NCBI GenBank assembly: GCA_016648135.1
Contig: JADDOH010000169.1
Location: 124,001-188,000, forward strand
DNA length: 64,000 bases
Source of the DNA: Agrypnia vestita
Lineage: Eukaryota; Arthropoda; Insecta; Trichoptera; Phryganeidae
Direction: 5' to 3'
In this document: piece after piece, positions 22,270 to 32,489 of the stretch
How the letters are laid out: each line of letters opens with the position of its first letter
Numbering within the stretch: position 1 is the stretch's first letter
The notes under the pieces: generated by a model
The model's database searches: none
The model's input: only the letters and a program-made list of their open reading frames with translations
What the model was told of the DNA's origin: nothing
Made by a program: the position numbers and the translations under genes

Positions 22270-22390
22270 TTATTAATTTTTATCTTAATACTGACCAAAT
22301 CATGTCGCAAATGATTTAATAGTGTATATATAGTCATCCACTTTACGTAGTTTGAAAGTTTCAGAGCTCTATCTAGTCGGGAAGTCGGTG
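22270..22390 (+). repeat. dispersed repeat, ACCAAATCATGTC family, copy 1
   Basis: ACTGACCAAATCATGTCGC ... GTTTGAAAGTTTCAGAGCTC recurs inverted at 53650-53770. The class is unknown. It sits between a Helitron and an L2 end. Confidence 0.55.
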
Positions 22391-22429
22391 AAAAATCAAT
22401 TACAAGATTCCAACACAATAAACAAACGA

Positions 22430-22765
22430 CAGCTTACCACAGCTCAAAAAACAACTAAAGACGTACGTATTAGAGACATCATATAAATACCTTTAGAGTC
22501 GGACCGCTACAACACTACTTAATTCCACTCCTTGTATGCACTACGCAAAAATACGTAATTCTTACTGGCACTCTCAAGTATAGTTTTAACCGTTATTTCC
22601 ATTTCTTGGAGGTCATCTAGTGTATAAGAAGTAATAGTGAATAAGTTTTTTAGTCTGTAAGTTGTTTTATACTATAATTTTTTTGTGTAAAGCGCCCTTG
22701 AGGTGAGTATCTACCTACTCACGAAAGCAGCGCAATATAAGTCATCCAATTAATATTATTATTGT
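22430..22765 (+). mobile_element. CR1/L2-like 3' end
   Basis: It starts in the decayed end of the ORF (CAGCTCAAAAAACAACTAAAGACG, the KKELK region), continues through CCTTGTATGCACTACG, and ends AAGCGCCCTTGAGGTGAGTA ... CCAATTAATATTATTATT. The order is the same as at 26695-27070. Confidence 0.7.
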
Positions 22766-22769
22766 TAAC

Positions 22770-23585
22770 AAAGAGACAAAAATGTAGGCTTCGTTCTTTA
22801 CATGAAGGTTGACTTTGGAACTCTCCTGAGAACCTCGTGATTGCAAGGTAAAAGAAGGACATATTGACCTGCACAAGACCAAATAAGGAAGTCAACAGGT
22901 TAAACCTCTTTAATCCCTGCAGTCTACACGACTCAATACAGCGGGGGACAGAGAAGTATTATTCACCAAGTTCCAGATGGGTCCTGGCATCACGAAGCTC
23001 AGCGCACGATAAAGAAGAAGGAGAAAATGAGTTAAGATCTACATTTGCAACTAAAAAGAAGTTCAGCAAGTTATTTGAATACACACTGAAAATATAATAC
23101 ACTTTATAAGATAACCTTTGAAATCGCGGTTAAACTTTGAAATCGTCGCGGTTAAACTTTGAAATCATTGTGGTTTCCAAACTTTCCGAAGTTTATTTAA
23201 GGGCGCCCCGCTTCCAAAGGAACAAATTGCTCCCCGTACTCCGCTTCATATTTCAATTTCGGCGAATAACTAGATGGCTTTTTTCTTCATATCTTAATAT
23301 ATTCTGTATTTCGTTCGTTTAGAAAGTGAATATTATACGAAGTACATTTCAGGAAAGGTCCTGATGAATGGCGAAACTTTGAACAATACCTACGAGTTAG
23401 ATAAATAGTTTGTTATTGTGGTATGTGCTTTCGGGAATCGCGTACATAATTTATTTGTTTCATTGTTGTTGAACACGTAAAAAATCAAAAGGCAGTAAGA
23501 AGAACTCTTAAATGTAAGAAAAGTATCGAAATATATGATCCTCTAAATGAAAGTGAAGCCTGGAGCTAGCACAAGAGGAAGGAAG
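22770..23585. other. no gene or known repeat recognised
   Basis: Contains a short direct duplication at 23113-23165 (AACTTTGAAATCGTCGCGG against ACCTTTGAAATCGCGG). A CTGATGAATGGCGAAAC string at about 23360 lacks a stem II and is not called a ribozyme. Confidence 0.3.
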
Positions 23586-23589
23586 TAAA

Positions 23590-23950
23590 CTGCATGCAGT
23601 GGAAATGGAACTACTTAGGCTGATCTTAGCACAGTGAACAGAATCAAACAATTGTCGCTCGTTTGGTTTGGGCATGTTGGGCGAATAAATGAGGAATGGT
23701 AAGAAGGATATACGACGTAAGTGTTGACGGTGCTAGAAAGAGAGGGCCGCCGCAAGAGACTTGGCCTGACCAGATTAACCATATACCGGAAGATGGTCAT
23801 GTTAGGAGCCTTAACAATCGTAGAACTTGCGCGCGAAGAATGTGGAAGAGGCGAGAGTTGTGTATTAAGAGTGCTCCAATCTACCCTACCCTACCTTACC
23901 CTACCCTACCCTACCCACCCCACGAGGAAACGGCGTGATGGCAAGTTAGT
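23590..23950 (+). pseudogene. RWFG-family non-LTR 3' end
   Basis: The frame at 23700 onward gives MVRRIYDVSVDGARKRGPP, then QETWPDQINHIPEDGHVRSL and RRTCARRMWKRRELC. The upstream bases encode the equivalent of RSFGLGMLGE. The tail is CCACGAGGAAACGGCGTGATGGCAAG. It is related to 13195 and 62400. It contains the CCCTA-rich stretch at 23881-23917. Confidence 0.7.
23881..23917. repeat. (CCCTA)n microsatellite
   Basis: About seven CTACC units at the end of the LINE coding tail. It replaces the normal CTCTCTGCCTACCCC of sister copies, so it probably arose by local slippage and not from telomeric DNA. Confidence 0.7.
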
Positions 23951-25842
23951 AATTACCTATGTAACAAGTCCGTCACTAACGCTACTAAATGACTCCACCA
24001 TTGATGAGGTAAAATATAATGTGGTATAAAAAGCAAAACCAAAAAATAATCAAAAAAATAATAAAAACAATAAAATAATTATAAATGTAACTATGTCCGT
24101 CACTAACGTTACTGGTTGTTGAAAATAATGACGAAGTTTAAAATATTTAAATAAATGGATAATCCACATCTGAATTCAAAATAAAAGCCCACGATTATAC
24201 CTTCTTCTACGATGATAGTTGTCAATGCTTTTACAATATCAAGGAATTATTAGTATTTAAATTTCAAAGGGAACCTTCATACACAACATATTTTAAACAA
24301 AATAAAAAAATATCCTACTCTGCGAAATATTATAAACTTCCTTAGTAAAAAAATTCCTAAAAATGGTGTTCTTCGCAATTTGAAATCAATCATAGAGCAT
24401 GGCGTAATTATATAGGGAGGAGCAACAGTGAGTGCACTTGTTATTGCATCAGTTATTGCAACTCAGAAAACTATTATGAAATTTATCCTCGGAATTCCAA
24501 TAATAACAAGGACATATGAAATTTATTTATAATATATATACGAAATAATATATTCGAAAAAATTTAATAAATTCAATATTTTCGATATTAGAAAAATATA
24601 CGCTAATACTACCCTTAAATATACATACAAACACAAAAATATACATTAAAAAAACAAATGATAATTGCCACATGAAAAAATTAACTTAATTTACAAATCC
24701 CAAGGACGTTTACTATATACAGGCAAAGGAGTTTCCACTAATACCAAACTTTATTACCGGTGATAAATTACAACAAAAATATAAAATATAAATAAAATGC
24801 TGGATTGGAAATATGGACAGGCATACAATTGTTTCATTCACCGTAACCAAACTTTCAATTATTGTAGTGCATCTTTTCTAATCACTGTATCACTTGTAAA
24901 AAATATTAAATTTTACAAAATTTTATAAAACAGACCTATCTCAATATAGATTCTTCTAGTGAGATAGGCAAAGTCTAACCAATATTGTCTATTTTACCTC
25001 TATATATGAATAAATATAATCAAATAAATGACATGTGCTGTCAAAAAACCATTTACTTTGGGATCCTCTTAAACTTAGTTTAGCCTTCATAAAATATGTC
25101 TACAAATCCAGTATACATATAAACACATAAATCGAACCTGTAATTATTTCTTACGTTTCCATGGTAGAAAATATTTATTGAACGGTTTTTATTGAGTCAT
25201 TATTTCAATATTTTCAGTTTAATTAAAACTCCAGTTACTGCCAGATAAAATACAGTATATAAGTTGTTTGGGACGCAAATTTAAAACGACTTAAGAACGT
25301 AAAATGAAAGAAGGACGATGCAGGGTACCTGGTGCGAGGACGGGCTGTTCTGGCTGGGGGTCGAGGGTTGAAGCGAGGCCGGGGCAATCGGAGCCCTGGG
25401 TAATGCCGGCTGGTTTTATTGAAACAACGGACGTGAGACGCTTTGCATTTTTATGATAGAACAATACCTACGATGCCACTCTGTTATTATTATTATTATT
25501 ATCTCCGAGGAATATTTACCGCCCAACTTATAAGGGTAGGCGGGGTGAAGTTTGGCGAACACCTGGGTCGCGTGTCGCATCCTTTATTCAAATAACGCGG
25601 AACAAACAATATATACGGGCAAAGTATTTTTTGGAATGGCGACCCGGAAATGTTTTATATTGGACATTTATTTCACGTCAAATGTTCAAAAGATATCGTC
25701 TGTAATCTATACTGATTTATTTCTCGCCTTTTGTGCTTCCGTCTATTTTTGATGTTTATGGCATTGTTGGACTTAATTATTAATTTGAGAAAAATAACGA
25801 ATTTTGTATAAACCAGCTTATCTATCTTCATCAGGACAGATT

Positions 25843-25873
25843 CACAACGTTGTGACGCACAATATTGTGCGTC
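25843..25873. repeat. two adjoining perfect palindromes
   Basis: CACAACGTTGTG (25843-25854) abuts GACGCACAATATTGTGCGTC (25854-25873). They lie just upstream of a decayed PLE hammerhead-like motif. Confidence 0.7.
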
Positions 25874-25875
25874 CG

Positions 25876-25915
25876 TTCTGAGAAAAATACAGTAGGTATC
25901 GAAACCGGGAAACGT
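25876..25915 (+). ncRNA. decayed hammerhead-like motif (PLE)
   Basis: CTGAGAA, then ATAC AGTAG GTAT as stem II, then CGAAACCGGG. It parallels AGTGGTATCGAAACCGGTA at 30655-30673. The core G8 position and stem III are altered, so it is called as a relic. Confidence 0.4.
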
Positions 25916-26694
25916 TAAATACAATCAGTGTGATTTATAGAAAGTTTGTTAGTATTCTCAAATCAGTAATATCTTATCTTTCATTTTATTGAAATTTATT
26001 TTATATTCACATATTTATAGTATAAGGGATATTTTACGGTTCTTTGAACTAATATTTCTTCCATTTAAAAGCCCCAAGATCCTATAAATGGTGGCCCTTC
26101 ACTTTGAGACATCTCTGTCACAGAATATTTGATTTCATCTTGTATCTTTATTTTTTAGGCTGCCGTGCGTATAAAAAAATATTTATTTTTTCGGCGTCAC
26201 CGCACAGAGGCAATGAATAATGTGATGTTATTCAATGTGCATCCGATATCCATATAAATCGATGACAAGCAGCCGCGGCGGCAGAGGAATGAATTGATTG
26301 CACGTCGCAGATGCGCTCGCAGGCTGCGTGGCGGTGCCGCGCGCCCCTGTTTGTTTTATCCTTGCCTCCCCCGATCTCCATACTGCGCCGGCCGCGTGCA
26401 GGCCAGAAAAAATCTTGCTTTATCAGATGTTCGTGCGAGGGGTCGTGCGCCAAGCCCAGTTGATATTTTAATCGTGGATGCGACAGAACAATGGATTCTT
26501 ATTTGAAATCCAATCCACAACATGGTCGAAAAAGACTCAGGCAAAAAGCAATTTTTATAATTTTCTTCATTCTTTATTTTTTTTCATCATAATCAATCAA
26601 ATAAATTTACGTATACCTCGGAATATACGCCTAAGCATAAAAAAGTATTAATTTTCTACACACAAGATCATACTATCAATTACTTTTAAAACGA

Positions 26695-27070
26695 ACACCA
26701 ATAACCTAATCAACTGAGACAAACAGACAGCTTACAATAGTTCAAAAAAGAACTAAAGATGCACTTGTTCAGACAATCATTATGTTGTTGTAGCCGGGCC
26801 TCGTGATCGAGAATCCCCTCGCCATCCTGGTACGCACTCCACGAAAACACCTGATTCTTCCTGGAACTCCCAACTTTATAGTTTTAATTAATTTAAATAA
26901 ATTTAAGTTAATTCTATTTTTTTATTTCATCTAGTGAATAAGTAATAATAAATAAGTTTTTTGCCAGTAAGTTATTTTGTGATATTTATTTTGGGTGAAG
27001 CGCCCTTGGGGTGAGTAGGTGCTAGCGAAAATGGCGCTTTATAAATGATCCAATTATTATTATTATTATG
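26695..27070 (+). mobile_element. CR1/L2-like 3' end
   Basis: TTCAAAAAAGAACTAAAGATGC (the FKKELK codons) is followed by CTTGTTCAGACAATCATTATG and the UTR. It ends AAGCGCCCTTGGGGTGAGTA, GCGAAAATGGCGCTTTATAA, ATGATCCAATTATTATTATT. It is the clearest UTR copy. The upstream ORF is lost. Confidence 0.75.
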
Positions 27071-27424
27071 AAGATATAATGATATAATGAAACATAAAAT
27101 TTAAAGGTCAATATCTCTAAAGTGACTTTCTGCAGATTGCATCCTTTAACTTAATCCGCTTAACTACGTCCGTTCATATTATTATTTATAATAAAAATAA
27201 TTTTAAAAATTCACATCGTTTAAACTACTATACTTTTGTAACAACGTATAGTATAATTGGTATACCTACATCAGCGGAACTACCATTCCTTTATGGTAAA
27301 CAATAAAGTAAACATTACAAAAAAGGGCAATTATATTTTTTTAGCAACTTGTTTTTGCGTAGAGTGTTTTTTTAAATTATTTCTATTCTTAAAAAATAAA
27401 GACGAGCTTGGCGGTCTATTCGCT

Positions 27425-27475
27425 CTACTTTACCCTGTGGGAAAACGGCGTGTTGTTTAGTTAGTCAGTGGGAAA
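27425..27475 (+). repeat. RWFG-family LINE, extreme 3' end only
   Basis: TACCCTGTGGGAAAACGGCG then TGTTGTTTAGTTAGTCAG, matching the ends at 13440-13490 and 62765-62790. Confidence 0.55.
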
Positions 27476-27479
27476 ATAA

Positions 27480-29040
27480 ATTATTGCGCCTTTATCATTG
27501 TGCCGTAAACTTAGTTAGAAGTTAAAAACGTCTACTGGGATCACGCTCGAAGGGGCACCCTGTGTTTGCTTAGAAATAAAATATCAATGAAGGGTCGGGC
27601 CCAGTGTAGACATTTCTTGATATGTATACTACCCTTACAGGTACAAAACAATTTTTTATTTGATTTCCGTTGAAACGTATTCACTTAGGAGCTCGAATCA
27701 GAGTGTATTTGATTTTGGCCATTTAGTTTCTGGAAAATGGAAATCTCGTAACAGACTGTCGTCGTTTGGTTGATGTTGGCATGAAGAACGAGAAGTTCAT
27801 ATAAAATGCAAACGTCTCGAGTATTTTATTTCAATATTAATGAACGTAATAGATCCGGGATCTGTATATTTTATTTTTTAACTACTTTTTAATCGTCTAG
27901 TCTAGATGCTTAACGGTTATGAACAGAATGAAATACTCGAGAATTCTAGCGATCATTATTGCCATCACTAATGAATATTAAGCAATATTATTCTGAATTA
28001 TTTAACATGTACGCTAGAAAACGCTGGAAAATTGTTATTTTCAATTTTTAATTCATTTTATAGATTTGTCAGTATACATTTGACAATATTTTTATATATA
28101 TGTTCTGAGAAAAAAAAAAGTTTATTTAAAAAAATATATATTTCTATTATATCCGCGTTCCCAACACAAAGAGTTTCGTCACTGCGAGACTTCTATAAAT
28201 TATCTTAATTAATATTGTATTTTTTGCTGTATTTTCCACTTTATGTATAGATGTTTAATGTAATAATGTAAAAAAAACATAAGGGCGTTGATAAAGTAAA
28301 TACACTTCCCCTCCCTTAACAATACATTTTAATAAAAATTAATAAAATACAAATAAAGATTCTGCCTTCAGTTATGTCTTTTTTAAAGAGCAATTAAATT
28401 AAGTAAATATCGCGGTCGCTCGGCACATAGGAGTTTCATTATTTTTAACATTTGTGTTCTTGTTCCATTCATAGGCACCTAAACATGAAATGTGGGTTGG
28501 ATTGGTAATGAATAAACCGCCCTTCACGCTGAAAGTGGAGTGAAAATCCCTTCGCGTATTATGGCTGACAAAGAGCATATTAAAAAAACCCATCAAGCTC
28601 GCTTTGTACATTTTTCCGTCGTGGCATTTGGAGGGAACAATAAATTCAAAAGAACTCGGTAATAATTTTTGCTAACAGTGAATTTTCACAAGCGTTTTTT
28701 TTTTTTTTTTAATAAAATGTTGTTTTTACCGAAATGGAATCCTCCCCTCGACATCTCGGCCGTGTATTACGCGGAAATATCCCTTTTTATAATTAAATGA
28801 TAAACTTTTTACCACCCCTGTAGCCGTGTTTTTATGCTAATATTTTAGGATTAAAAATTCTCCACATTAACAACGCCCCAATTCATTACTATGATTGAAT
28901 GCTGGATTTCTTTTGTTTCTTACATTTTTTTAAGATTTTAGACCTCGGAATATACATTGCATTTTTCCTTCACTTTGTTGTGGAGGTGGCATTGATTTTG
29001 TGAATAAGTGTCACCTTCACTGTGGTTCACTGAACATATT
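27480..29040. other. no gene recognised; unique-looking sequence
   Basis: Contains a 17-base T run at about 28696-28712 and a GC-richer, apparently single-copy stretch at 28480-28790. Inverted TCTACTGGG / CCCAGTGTAGA bracket 27530-27611, too short to call an element. Confidence 0.3.
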
Positions 29041-29045
29041 TGATA

Positions 29046-29892
29046 TCTACACTAATATTATAGAGGTAAAGTTTGTAAGCTTAGATGAAGGAGGTAATCT
29101 ACAAAACTACTCATCCTATTTCAAAATTTTTTCACTAAGGTTTAGAATGGATCTTCAAGGTGGACATAGGCTATATATTATTCCATTAAAATAAAGAGTT
29201 TTTCGTGGAGACTACTTATTTATAACGTAAGTCGACGAAAAAACCGTCGAGCGAATGCGTTTCTTACGAACGCTGCCTTAACGTTAAGAGATATATGAAT
29301 GCTTCCTATAAAAAAGTCCGCAACGATATTTATATACATTAATTTAATTTAATGTATGGTACAAAAACAAATCTTGCATATTTATATATGAAATTGACAT
29401 TTTTTTAATACTTTGTAGTCATGTAGATCTCATCATTGAAGAGTAGCTCTTGAGTTTGATGAGGGCGGCTCAGTTCTTATTTTGTTTATGGGTACATATG
29501 CGAGTTACTTAATAGTTTGATACTAAAAGGTAATTTGATAATGAAATGTTGAAGTATTTTGAAAAAAACTATAAATTTAAATGATTTATGAATTAAAGTT
29601 GGATTTTGGGAAGGTTTTAATTATATCTATATGTTAAGGTTAATTCACAAATGATAAAATATGAATCAAATATATATTTAAAATTAATTTTAATCTGTCG
29701 GTGGTAATTTCAGTAGGTAATATTAAATTCTTATCAAAATTAATTTGCTTATCGTCAGGGAAATTTTATGTAGATAAAATATTACACCACATTGTTTGGA
29801 CGAGTAGTTAAGATTATATTGATTTTTCACCTTTTACTCTTACTTACATACTCTTATAGTCTGTGAATTTCACGCGGGTGAAGCACAGCTAG
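29046..29892 (+). mobile_element. non-autonomous Helitron, TACTAATATTATAAAGAGG family
   Basis: It starts TCTACACTAATATTATAGAG and ends GGGTGAAGCACAGCTAG. The first 300 bp align by eye with 31186-31589 and 21655-22124. It is twice the length of the 404-bp copy, so the middle (about 29345-29650) is probably an extra segment. Confidence 0.7.
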
Positions 29893-29899
29893 GAGTATA

Positions 29900-30190
29900 T
29901 AACGCGGAGAAAAATATGTCGCAAATATTTATCTTTCTTTCTTAACAATTTTATAATTTATTTATTAGCTCTACCCAAGATTGGGATTCTTATGAATTTC
30001 CTTGTACTTCACTAAATAACACTAAGAAATTATTCTTGCAAGAAAGATAACATCCGAAACAAACTGTAAACATCAAAAATTCAAGAACACATTCTTATAA
30101 TGAAGTTGCAATTTTTTCAGAACAAAGTCTTGTGAAATTTAAAATCAAATTAATTAATCAATTAGAAAAACATACAGAAAAATCGAATCC
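29900..30190. other. no gene recognised
   Basis: AT-rich. The part next to 30195 may be the 3' body of the SINE. Confidence 0.3.
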
Positions 30191-30194
30191 ACGA

Positions 30195-30285
30195 AAAAAT
30201 ATTTGGCTGGTATCGGGATTCGAACCACGGATCTTCTCCTTTCCGGGACAGGCGCGTTATCCAATTACTCTATAAAAGACTTGTA
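30195..30285 (-). mobile_element. tRNA-Arg-like SINE head
   Basis: The minus strand reads TAGAGTAATTGGATAACGCG (box A region), CCTGTCCCGGAAAGGAGAAG, ATCCGTGGTTCGAATCCCG (box B). This looks like a tRNA-Arg with CCG-type anticodon. The acceptor 5' strand does not pair with ACCAGCC, so it is not a working tRNA. Confidence 0.65.
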
Positions 30286-30329
30286 TATTTCCGTGAATAT
30301 ATCGACCTTATCTGTAAGTCTCATTCATT

Positions 30330-30460
30330 AATTGATTAACATGGTAGTCTATCATAGGTGGCATTGTGAACGTTAGATTGTGTAAAGTGATCATTTAAGC
30401 CAGCCATACAATAGGTCGTAAGCCCCATGAACACCCAAAAGACTATTCTATTATATAAAA
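30330..30460 (-). repeat. dispersed repeat, TTACGACCTATTGTA family, copy 1
   Basis: The minus strand reads GGCTTACGACCTATTGTATG, GGCTTAAATGATCACTTTAC, ACAATCTAACGTTCACAATG, CCACCTATGATAGACTACCA. Copies lie at 45940-46075 and 52795-52925. The class is unknown. Confidence 0.6.
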
Positions 30461-30642
30461 AATGTCTGAACACTAAAGCCAATATAATTAACAACCAGAT
30501 AAATTTTATGAAAAGCCCATTACTTGACATATTACCTATTTCGGCGTCCACTTCTCAATTACCCCCACCACAGCCGTAGCCTCGCCCCCGTTCAAAAATT
30601 GATTTGTTTACTAGAATAGATAATGGATAGTTAGTCTGCGTC

Positions 30643-30677
30643 CGTCCAGATGACAGTGGTATCGAAACCGGTAGACG
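30643..30677 (+). ncRNA. hammerhead-like motif (PLE), core slightly altered
   Basis: Stem I CGTC/GACG (30643-30646 / 30674-30677), core CAGATGA (U4 changed to A), GAAA at 30664-30667, stem III ACCGGT (30667-30672), cleavage-site A at 30673. Stem II is poor here, and comparison with 25876-25915 suggests a small deletion removed its 5' strand. It continues into AAGTGGTTAATACAAAG as other PLE ends do. Confidence 0.5.
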
Positions 30678-30704
30678 TAGAGTTACTAGTTAAGTGGTTA
30701 ATAC

Positions 30705-31180
30705 AAAGTTGTTTAATTAAAATTAATAATTATGTCCAACCATACAGTTAACGCTATAAACACCGAAAAAAAAAGAAATTAACAATGTTTAAACATAAAT
30801 CACGATAGGCACCGGTGTAAAATATGAACGCAGTGCCGTGATAAAACACCGAAATAGTGGAATATAAATAGTGTGACAGATGACGGCTCATTCGATTGAT
30901 TTTTACGGTTTCCCACCCCCCACCCTCACCCCGCAGTCCTCCACTGCCCCTCCACACCTCGCCGCCCTGTAGTGGGGACTTTTTTCGATTGGTCATTATT
31001 TCAAAGTGGTATACGATTTGTTTGCAATTGTCGTTTACAATTTATTTTCTGCTAAACGCAAATTTATAAGTGCCCTCGTGCAATTAATGGTGTACTCATA
31101 TTTTGTAACTATCGGCATTGCAGATGTAAACCTACCATTACTTCGCTTATAGGCTAAATAATGAATAACGTTTTAGTTGC
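30705..31180. other. no gene recognised
   Basis: Contains a pyrimidine-rich, C-rich patch at 30905-30970. No coding or repeat match was seen. Confidence 0.3.
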
Positions 31181-31185
31181 TCCTA

Positions 31186-31589
31186 TCTATACTCATATAT
31201 TAAGAGGTAAAGTTTGTACGTTTGGATGTAGGAGGTAATCTCTGAAACTACTCATCCGATTTCAAAAATTCTTTCACCAATATTTAGAATGGACCTTCAC
31301 GGTGGTCATAGGCTATATATTATCACGTTAAAATAAAATGGCTTTTCGTGGTGACCTATTTTACAACTAAAGTTGACAAAAAATGGTCGAGAAATGCGTT
31401 TTTTACGACAGATGCCTTAACGGTAAGAGATATTTAAATAATTTTTATAAAGAAGTTGTAGAAATTAAAAAGTTCTATAAAAAAGTCCAGGACGACATAC
31501 ATCTATATGTTAAGGTTCATACACAGATTGATAAAATATGACTAAAAGTTACTAAAAATCTACTCGTGCGAAACTGCGGGCGCAGCTAG
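31186..31589 (+). mobile_element. non-autonomous Helitron, 404 bp, both ends intact
   Basis: It starts TCTATACTCATATATTAAGA after A (31185) and ends AACTGCGGGCGCAGCTAG before T (31590). A CTGCG..CGCAG hairpin precedes the CTAG end. It is the most compact member and the likely full length of the family. There is no coding content. Confidence 0.8.
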
Positions 31590-31590
31590 T

Positions 31591-32285
31591 GTTTAATATA
31601 TATTTTTACTATATTTATTTATTCGGAAAGTATATTTAACCATAAAATATAATTTTGATAACTTATCTTTTTGACATTTAACTCCAAAGGATCACCAAAA
31701 TAAATAGACAATTTGGCACCTCGTTTGGTGCCAGTACGTTTGCTTCGTGTAAAAAAATGGCTTGAGTACGTATTAGGGCGATCAAGTGAAATATGCCACT
31801 CTTCTCATAGCTTCTCTTGCATTAGGTGTCATATTATATTTTTGTCTGGAAAAGTATTAACACTCCCGTTCCGGAAAGGGGTACAACCGAACCCCAAAAA
31901 TTTTTTCGAATCTCATAAACATCCCAAAGAACACAACATAAAAAAAAATTATATGATAATGTGAAGTAAGACAGTCAAAAGTAGAAAAAATATGTTTTTC
32001 CATAGACATTCGGCAATATTATATACGATGCGGTTACTTCATTTTGCTTGCAAAGCTTCTGTCAGTCGGATGCTTGTGAGTTATGAGACGTCAAAATATT
32101 ACGGTTTCTCAAACAATGGCGACAAATTTAGTAGATTTTTTTTCGTATTGTATAAGAATATAATTGAAAATATAAAATGTTTTCAAACCATTAATACTTT
32201 AATAAAATGCAAATTTGACTGGGGTCCCGTTTGTACCCCGCTCCGGTCCCCGATCCTATTTTCGATCTTCTGGTACCCAAAGGTT
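31591..32285. other. no gene recognised
   Basis: Two overlapping open frames at 31713-31964 and 31992-32306 show no recognisable domain. The stretch at 32220-32275 is GC-richer (GGGGTCCCG, CCCCGCTCCGGTCCCC). Confidence 0.3.
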
Positions 32286-32291
32286 AAATTT

Positions 32292-32480
32292 AATATCTTT
32301 AAATAAAATAACTATTTGTATAACACCACTTTATTGAGTTTACACCAACTAGTTTCAACTCACAGCTGAGTCTTCATCAGGGTTCAGTATTAACTGTTAA
32401 TACCAATTAATTGTATAATAACAACCAAGTAATCTCAATAAAGTGGTGTTTTACAAATAGTTATTTTATTTAAAGATATT
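32292..32480. mobile_element. palindromic PLE terminus with 47-bp inverted arms
   Basis: The arms 32292-32338 and 32434-32480 are reverse complements with one mismatch (AAATAACTATTTGTA.AACA inside). The left arm leads directly into a minus-strand hammerhead-like motif. TTACAAATAGTTAT..TTTAA also occurs at about 48195-48220, before another PLE end. Confidence 0.75.
32344..32383 (-). ncRNA. hammerhead ribozyme-like motif, all core positions present
   Basis: Read on the minus strand: stem I ACC (32383-32381) with GGT (32346-32344). Core CTGATGA is at 32380-32374. Stem II ACTC/GAGT lies within AGACTCAGCTGTGAGTT. GAAA is at 32356-32353. Stem III is AC-TA-GT (32353-32348), and cleavage-site U is at 32347. 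This is the best match to the hammerhead plan in the window. Short stem III is a known feature of PLE hammerheads, which are thought to act as dimers. Activity is not shown. Confidence 0.7.
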
Positions 32481-32489
32481 ATGTCTCAC

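Larger units (their letters stand above)
23951..26690. other. no gene recognised; GC-rich blocks at 25310-25400 and 26190-26480
   Basis: Mostly very AT-rich. The block at 26190-26480 is strongly CpG-rich (CGCGGCGGCAGAGG, GGCGGTGCCGCGCGCCCC, GCGCCGGCCGCGTGC). Two opposite open frames cross it with no recognisable product. A PLE-like hammerhead relic and twin palindromes occur at 25843-25915. Confidence 0.35.

Noticed and set aside
23340..23390. CTGATGAATGGCGAAAC, a hammerhead-like string
   Set aside because: Only five bases lie between CTGATGA and GAAA, so no stem II is possible, and no stem I or III pairing was found.
23881..23917. (CCCTA)n as telomeric sequence
   Set aside because: It sits inside a LINE tail and differs from the insect TTAGG motif, so slippage is more likely.
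27530..27611. Inverted TCTACTGGG / CCCAGTGTAGA as an element
   Set aside because: Arms are about ten bases with a mismatch, with no second copy and no duplication.
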